From: Clostridia bacterium
Lineage (GTDB): Bacteria > Bacillota > Clostridia > Oscillospirales > CAG-272
Assembly: GCA_017958705.1 (NCBI GenBank)
Contig: JAGDCE010000217.1
Span: forward strand, 1-16,728
Length of the DNA: 16,728 nt
Direction of reading: 5' to 3'
Shown piece by piece: positions 13,774-16,728 of this stretch. Below the pieces are notes generated by a model. The model was not told the origin of the DNA. It ran no database searches and saw only the letters and a program-made list of their open reading frames with translations. The position numbers were made by a program, and so were the translations under genes. Position 1 is the first letter of the stretch. Every line of letters begins with the position of its first letter.

Positions 13774-14963
13774 TATTTGTTCTCCGTTATTATCACCGGT
13801 ATTTCCTCGGTAACGATATTAAACGTGGTAGTGCCGGGGTTGGTGTATGTGACGGCCCGTCCGGTGTCAAGATCGATCCATATCAACGTCGCGTCGAATC
13901 CGTTCTCATCAAGTTCTTCTCCGTTATCATATTTATAAAGGACGCGACCGATTATACAATGCCCATAACCTTTTGACGTTACAAAGCTGTAATTACTGTG
14001 AACGTCATAACTGTGAAACTCACCGTTTTTATCCAGTAAACATACGGTGTTTTTGAAGTGCAAGCCGTCTTCTTCGCTCTTAAAATCATCACCGATGCCG
14101 TAATTGTATCCGTAGGATACGTTGAAATAAAAGTTATCTCCGGTACGCGTGACAAAAGTTATAGTCTTTCCGTCAAGCTGTTCCGGCATATCGATTATTC
14201 GGTCTTCGTTATACATATATATCTCGGCTGGAGAATAACACCTTGCGGCAAAACCGCGTCCCACGGTCCAGTAATCCGTCGGAGAATACATGTGACCGGA
14301 GGGCAAAGAAATGATATCTGAATTGTCAAAACTGCCGGTCGTCCTGTAAACACAGCCGTTTTCGCCGGATCTGTATATAACGTATCCGTCTTCCGCGAAT
14401 AGCGGACAGTCTTTTTCGTCCATCTCTCCGAATTTGCTCAGCGTTTTTCGGGATGGGTCATAACGCATAACGTCGCACTTTGTTGTTCTTATCAGTACCC
14501 CGTCCACAGTCTTGACCTGAGGTACGTCAAAATAAAACGCTCCGTCGCCGTATATAATATAATTTGATCGGCCTGTTTTGCTTTCGTATACAAGCTCGGT
14601 TTTATTGTTTTCGGTATCATAGCAGTTGATGATCGGAGTAAGATCGGAAGCGGTTACGGCGCCGTAAAGCAGATACTTGCCACCGTCTTCTGCAATGTAT
14701 GACATACACTTGCTGAAAGGACAGGTGCTTATATCAAATGTATGCGTACATAACGGATCCGGACAAGGGACGTAAACGCTTCCGTCGGAAATATTGATCT
14801 TATTTACAACAAATTCATACAGGACGTTATCGACAAAGTACATATCTGCGGACGCTTTGTGATCGTCATTACCGTCCTGACCGGCGCTGCTCCTGCATGA
14901 AACGCATGAAACAGCAACTGAAAACAGTGTTATCAGCACAAAAAGCTTAAAATATCTTTTCAT
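13773..14963 (-). CDS. Propeller-like lipoprotein with CP-x3-CTH motif (copy 1)
   Basis: This 396-residue paralogue has the same length and layout as the downstream gene. Its signal peptide ends at C20 or C23 (both preceded by small residues), followed by a short linker. The motif is C67-P-x3-C72-T-H74-x6-C81 with an extra C86. Beta-rich repeats follow, with segments such as MYNEDRIIDMP and IWIDLDTG. The C-terminal CIIGRVLYK block matches the paralogue. The ribosome binding site AAAGG lies 6 nt before the ATG and just after a stem-loop (14989-15018). Sequence similarity to the paralogue is low outside the motif and C-terminus, so the duplication looks old. Function unknown. Its place beside an exporter suggests an extracytoplasmic accessory, receptor or immunity role. 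Confidence 0.8.
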   Translation of the reverse strand: MKRYFKLFVLITLFSVAVSCVSCRSSAGQDGNDDHKASADMYFVDNVLYEFVVNKINISDGSVYVPCPDPLCTHTFDISTCPFSKCMSYIAEDGGKYLLYGAVTASDLTPIINCYDTENNKTELVYESKTGRSNYIIYGDGAFYFDVPQVKTVDGVLIRTTKCDVMRYDPSRKTLSKFGEMDEKDCPLFAEDGYVIYRSGENGCVYRTTGSFDNSDIISLPSGHMYSPTDYWTVGRGFAARCYSPAEIYMYNEDRIIDMPEQLDGKTITFVTRTGDNFYFNVSYGYNYGIGDDFKSEEDGLHFKNTVCLLDKNGEFHSYDVHSNYSFVTSKGYGHCIIGRVLYKYDNGEELDENGFDATLIWIDLDTGRAVTYTNPGTTTFNIVTEEIPVIITENK

Positions 14964-14988
14964 AAAAAACCTTTGCCTTTAAACAGAA

Positions 14989-15018
14989 GGCAGGATAATG
15001 CTTATCTGATATCCTGCC
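14989..15018 (-). terminator. Intercistronic stem-loop (attenuator or partial terminator)
   Basis: GGCAGGATA and TATCCTGCC form a perfect 9-bp stem (arms 15018-15010 and 14997-14989) around a 12-nt loop. It lies 21 bp after the stop of the 15039-15632 gene. The following minus-strand sequence TTCTGTTT is only moderately T-rich, so it may lower expression of the downstream genes relative to the first lipoprotein, or stabilise the upstream mRNA. Confidence 0.55.
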
Positions 15019-15038
15019 ATGTGATTTTTATTCTGATG

Positions 15039-15632
15039 TTACGAATCCGATTGTTCAGGAATAATGATACCGCCTGCACCGAAACTGCTCTTTAGTACGT
15101 AGTAATCCCCGTCAGCCTCTGTTAACCATATGAAACACGGGGCAGATGTTCCGCCGCAGCCATACACGTACGTACCGTCGGGATTCTTGTCATCGGGATA
15201 TATGATGTGCTTGACAAAACTTAAAGCTATCTCCGTATCACCGTTCCCGGCGGTTTTAATTGCCGAAATAACACCGGGCTTAATGATCAAAAAGCTGCTA
15301 GCGGTATGATTATGCAAACATGCGCTCATAACCGAATAGCACTGCAGCGTGACCCCGTCTTTTTCAGAAAGCGGCGGGTCAAATTCGACTCTTAGATCAC
15401 TTGAGCATTCAGCTGCCCAAGCCTTATATGCAACGTCTGTGGGGGGCTCATCTGTGTCAAATAAACCACGCAGCACCGAATTAACGGTTATTTTGCACGT
15501 TGCCGTACCGTCAGAATCATTAAAAGGAATGCAAATTTCGTTTTCTGATACTCCAATTGGAGGTGTGGCGGTACTATGGCAAGACAGACTTGACGCGATA
15601 ATCAAAATTATCAAAAAAATACGCTTCTTCAT
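15039..15632 (-). CDS. Small predicted lipoprotein of unknown function
   Basis: This 197-residue protein starts with a hydrophobic signal (residues 3-17) ending in SLSC (C18), so it should be lipid-anchored outside the cell. The mature part looks beta-rich and contains five or more Cys (C34, C46, C76, C98, C105, C159, C166), some of which might form disulfides. A CLHNHT segment (105-110) faintly recalls the Cys/His motif of the two downstream lipoproteins, but I would not claim homology. No convincing ribosome binding site precedes the ATG at 15632, although the signal peptide supports that start. It is the first intact gene of the ABC operon and is separated from the rest by 75 bp containing a stem-loop. 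I do not recognise the family. Confidence 0.65.
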   Translation of the reverse strand: MKKRIFLIILIIASSLSCHSTATPPIGVSENEICIPFNDSDGTATCKITVNSVLRGLFDTDEPPTDVAYKAWAAECSSDLRVEFDPPLSEKDGVTLQCYSVMSACLHNHTASSFLIIKPGVISAIKTAGNGDTEIALSFVKHIIYPDDKNPDGTYVYGCGGTSAPCFIWLTEADGDYYVLKSSFGAGGIIIPEQSDS

Positions 15633-16035
15633 AAGTTTGTTTTCGATTATTGTTTACGGTAAATCGTGTGATGGAGCATAGTTGGCTATGATAACGCTTT
15701 GCGTTACCGGATCTATAACGGTTGTTTTAAAGGTGAAACCTGCATCAATTATCGGATCGCTTGCAGAAGCCGAGCAAGGCAGAACGGTATAATAACTGAC
15801 TTGAGAAGTTGGAAGGTTATAACCGTAAAAGGTGGTAGTCCGCGTACCTGTTGCGGGGTGATAATCTGTTATTGCCATAATGGTAAGCTTTGCCGCGACT
15901 GTCAGGTTTTTGAAATAATATGATTACCGCGTAAGCCTAATTCAGCGTGTTTTTCATAAATGCACTGCAAACGCAATCAGGAAATTTCAAGCACAGTATT
16001 ACATAATTCTCACACTTTCTTGCTTCGTCGGATAA
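15633..16035 (-). other. Long leader of the ABC operon
   Basis: About 400 nt separate the promoter at 16036-16064 from the first lipoprotein start at 15632. Apart from the possible gene remnant at 15654-15926 I see nothing identifiable here: no T-box, no known riboswitch core and no strong terminator hairpin. Confidence 0.5.
15654..15926 (-). pseudogene. Possible remnant of a secreted protein gene in the operon leader
   Basis: Between the operon promoter and the first lipoprotein, one minus-strand frame stays open from 15923 to its stop at 15654. It gives about 90 residues of protein-like composition, for example ITDYHPATG and FTFKTTVIDPVTQSVIIANY. The only ATG in it (15878) has no ribosome binding site. 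Just upstream, in another frame, ATG at 15957 gives MKNTLN and a stop, like the first residues of a signal peptide. A frameshifted and shortened secreted-protein gene would explain both. It could equally be chance open frame in a long leader. Confidence 0.3.
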
Positions 16036-16064
16036 ATTATACAACAAAAATTCAGTTTTGTCAA
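16036..16064 (-). promoter_or_regulatory. Promoter of the lipoprotein/ABC exporter operon
   Basis: A perfect TTGACA (16064 to 16059) and TATAAT (16041 to 16036) are separated by 17 bp. It is divergent from the padR-like gene promoter only 21 bp away (-35 to -35). Confidence 0.9.
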
Positions 16065-16085
16065 TATATGTTATTAAAATACCTA

Positions 16086-16114
16086 TTGAAAAATGTGATT
16101 TTATGTTGTATAAT
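16086..16114 (+). promoter_or_regulatory. Promoter of the PadR-like regulator operon
   Basis: TTGAAA (16086-16091) and TATAAT (16109-16114) are separated by 17 bp. Transcription should start near 16121, giving a leader of about 20 nt with GGAG at 16130-16133. Confidence 0.88.
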
Positions 16115-16140
16115 GAAAAAAATGATAGCGGAGCTTATGA

Positions 16141-16515
16141 ATGAAAGAAAATACGTCATACGACTGGAAAGCGGCAGTTGACGAAAACTTAAGAATGGGA
16201 TTTACTGAACTGATGATCCTGCACCTGCTTTGCGAGCGGGATATGTACGGCTATGAGATAAAAAAGGAAATAGCCGAGCGGACAAAAGGCGCCGTCACGT
16301 TTGCCGAAAGCTCGCTGTATATCCCGCTTTTAAGAATGGCGTCACGCAATCTGATTTCCTCAAGAAAAGAGACTGTTGTCGGAAAACGCTACCGTACGTA
16401 CTATCACATTGAGGAGCTTGGTAAAAAATATCATGATTACGGCGTAGAACAATGTAAGACAGTCATCGACGGAATAAGCAATCTGATAGGTTTTGGAGAT
16501 GATAAAAATGAATAG
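16141..16515 (+). CDS. PadR-family transcriptional regulator
   Basis: This 124-residue winged-helix DNA-binding protein should be a dimeric repressor. Family landmarks are FTELMILHLL (21-30), YGYEI (36-40), the recognition-helix segment SSLYIPLLRM (57-66) and the wing KRYRTYY (82-88). A C-terminal helix (about 92-118) serves dimerisation. The ATG at 16141 is chosen because GGAG lies 7 nt upstream. It overlaps the next gene by 8 bp, so the two products are probably made together. It is divergent from the ABC exporter operon and shares a symmetric promoter region with it, which fits control of that operon as well as itself. The effector is unknown; PadR members respond to small molecules, and in PadR-HAAS pairs possibly to the partner protein. 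Confidence 0.93.
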   Translation: MKENTSYDWKAAVDENLRMGFTELMILHLLCERDMYGYEIKKEIAERTKGAVTFAESSLYIPLLRMASRNLISSRKETVVGKRYRTYYHIEELGKKYHDYGVEQCKTVIDGISNLIGFGDDKNE

Positions 16516-16728
16516 TATAAAAGATAAATATTTAAGAGAAGTCGAATCCGGCATGGAGTATTCCAAAAGGACGAAAAAATACTTTTTAAAAGAGTTGTGT
16601 CCTTTGATAGATGAGTATATCGCAGAGCATCCCGAAGCGACCGTCGAGGATCTGTACGTTGAATTCGGCAGACCGAATGACTACAAAAACAACCTTGCAG
16701 ATAACGAGGTATACGCGGCGATGCTGAA
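16508..16728 (+). CDS. HAAS/DUF1700-like protein, N-terminal part (runs off the window)
   Basis: The frame opens with ATG at 16508 inside the end of the PadR gene, with GGAG 9 nt upstream, and continues past the window edge. The 73 visible residues are helical and charged (YLREVESGMEYSKRTKKYFL, then DEYIAEHPEATVEDLYVEFG), the pattern of the N-terminal HAAS domain in DUF1700-type proteins. These usually sit directly after a PadR gene and continue into membrane segments or another C-terminal part, which cannot be seen here. A role in modulating PadR, or in envelope sensing, is inferred from that recurrent pairing. Confidence 0.75.
   Translation, partial: MNSIKDKYLREVESGMEYSKRTKKYFLKELCPLIDEYIAEHPEATVEDLYVEFGRPNDYKNNLADNEVYAAML

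Larger units (their letters stand above)
16036..16114. promoter_or_regulatory. Inverted repeat over both divergent -10 regions (candidate PadR operator)
   Basis: TGATTTTATGTTGTATAAT at 16096-16114 matches the reverse complement of 16036-16054 at 17 of 19 positions. Each arm spans the -10 box and part of the spacer of one of two divergent promoters. PadR regulators commonly repress their own gene and a neighbouring divergent transporter operon through such sites. Binding here is inferred. Confidence 0.55.

Noticed and set aside
15960..16181. 73-codon plus-strand frame overlapping the padR-like gene start
   Set aside because: It starts upstream of the promoter, has no ribosome binding site and overlaps the PadR start out of frame.

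Overview
The window looks like chromosomal DNA of an anaerobic, probably endospore-forming member of the Clostridia (Bacillota), perhaps a gut Oscillospirales/Christensenellales-type lineage. The evidence is a T-box-controlled thrS, a sporulation sigma factor of the sigma-G type, Gram-positive lipoproteins with strong AGGAGG-like ribosome binding sites, near-consensus TTGACA-17-TATAAT promoters, and a PadR/HAAS pair. The lineage guess rests on protein and signal resemblance only. No rRNA, tRNA, CRISPR array, transposase or phage gene was seen.

Layout. (1) 1-554: GC-rich non-coding DNA made of short repeats: an inverted repeat, G-runs, two 30-bp direct repeats and an array of five small hairpins joined by a constant ATTTCAC. 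(2) 556-2659, minus: terminator, thrS (threonyl-tRNA synthetase without an N-terminal TGS domain), its T-box leader and a consensus promoter. (3) 2692-2878, minus: a 45-residue small ORF with its own promoter and ribosome binding site. (4) 2925-3630, plus: promoter, udk (uridine kinase) and a bidirectional terminator. (5) 3642-8639, minus: a three-gene operon read as ADP-ribosylglycohydrolase-fold enzyme with a C-terminal beta-rich region, then two tandem-duplicated extracellular solute-binding-like lipoproteins, with no permease or ATPase. (6) 8760-9598, plus: sigG and a bidirectional terminator. (7) 9613-16064, minus: an ABC export-type operon read as a small lipoprotein, two paralogous propeller-like lipoproteins with a CP-x3-C-T-H motif, a double-length ABC-2-like permease and an ATPase. 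(8) 16086-16728, plus: a divergent PadR-family regulator and the start of a HAAS/DUF1700-like protein that overlaps it and runs off the window.

How the parts fit. The thrS, udk and sigG genes are housekeeping or sporulation functions. The operon at 3642-8560 suggests capture of a glycan or glycoside by surface lipoproteins and intracellular cleavage by a divergent ADP-ribosylglycohydrolase-fold enzyme, but the substrate is unknown. The right-hand 6-7 kb is visibly richer in A+T and forms a self-contained module: PadR and HAAS on one side of a shared intergenic region, and lipoproteins plus an ABC exporter on the other. The two divergent promoters carry a 19-bp inverted repeat (17/19 identical) over their -10 regions, a good candidate PadR operator. 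The most interesting novelty candidates are this PadR-HAAS/ABC-2/CTH-lipoprotein module, the ADP-ribosylglycohydrolase/solute-binding-protein operon, and the ATTTCAC hairpin array.
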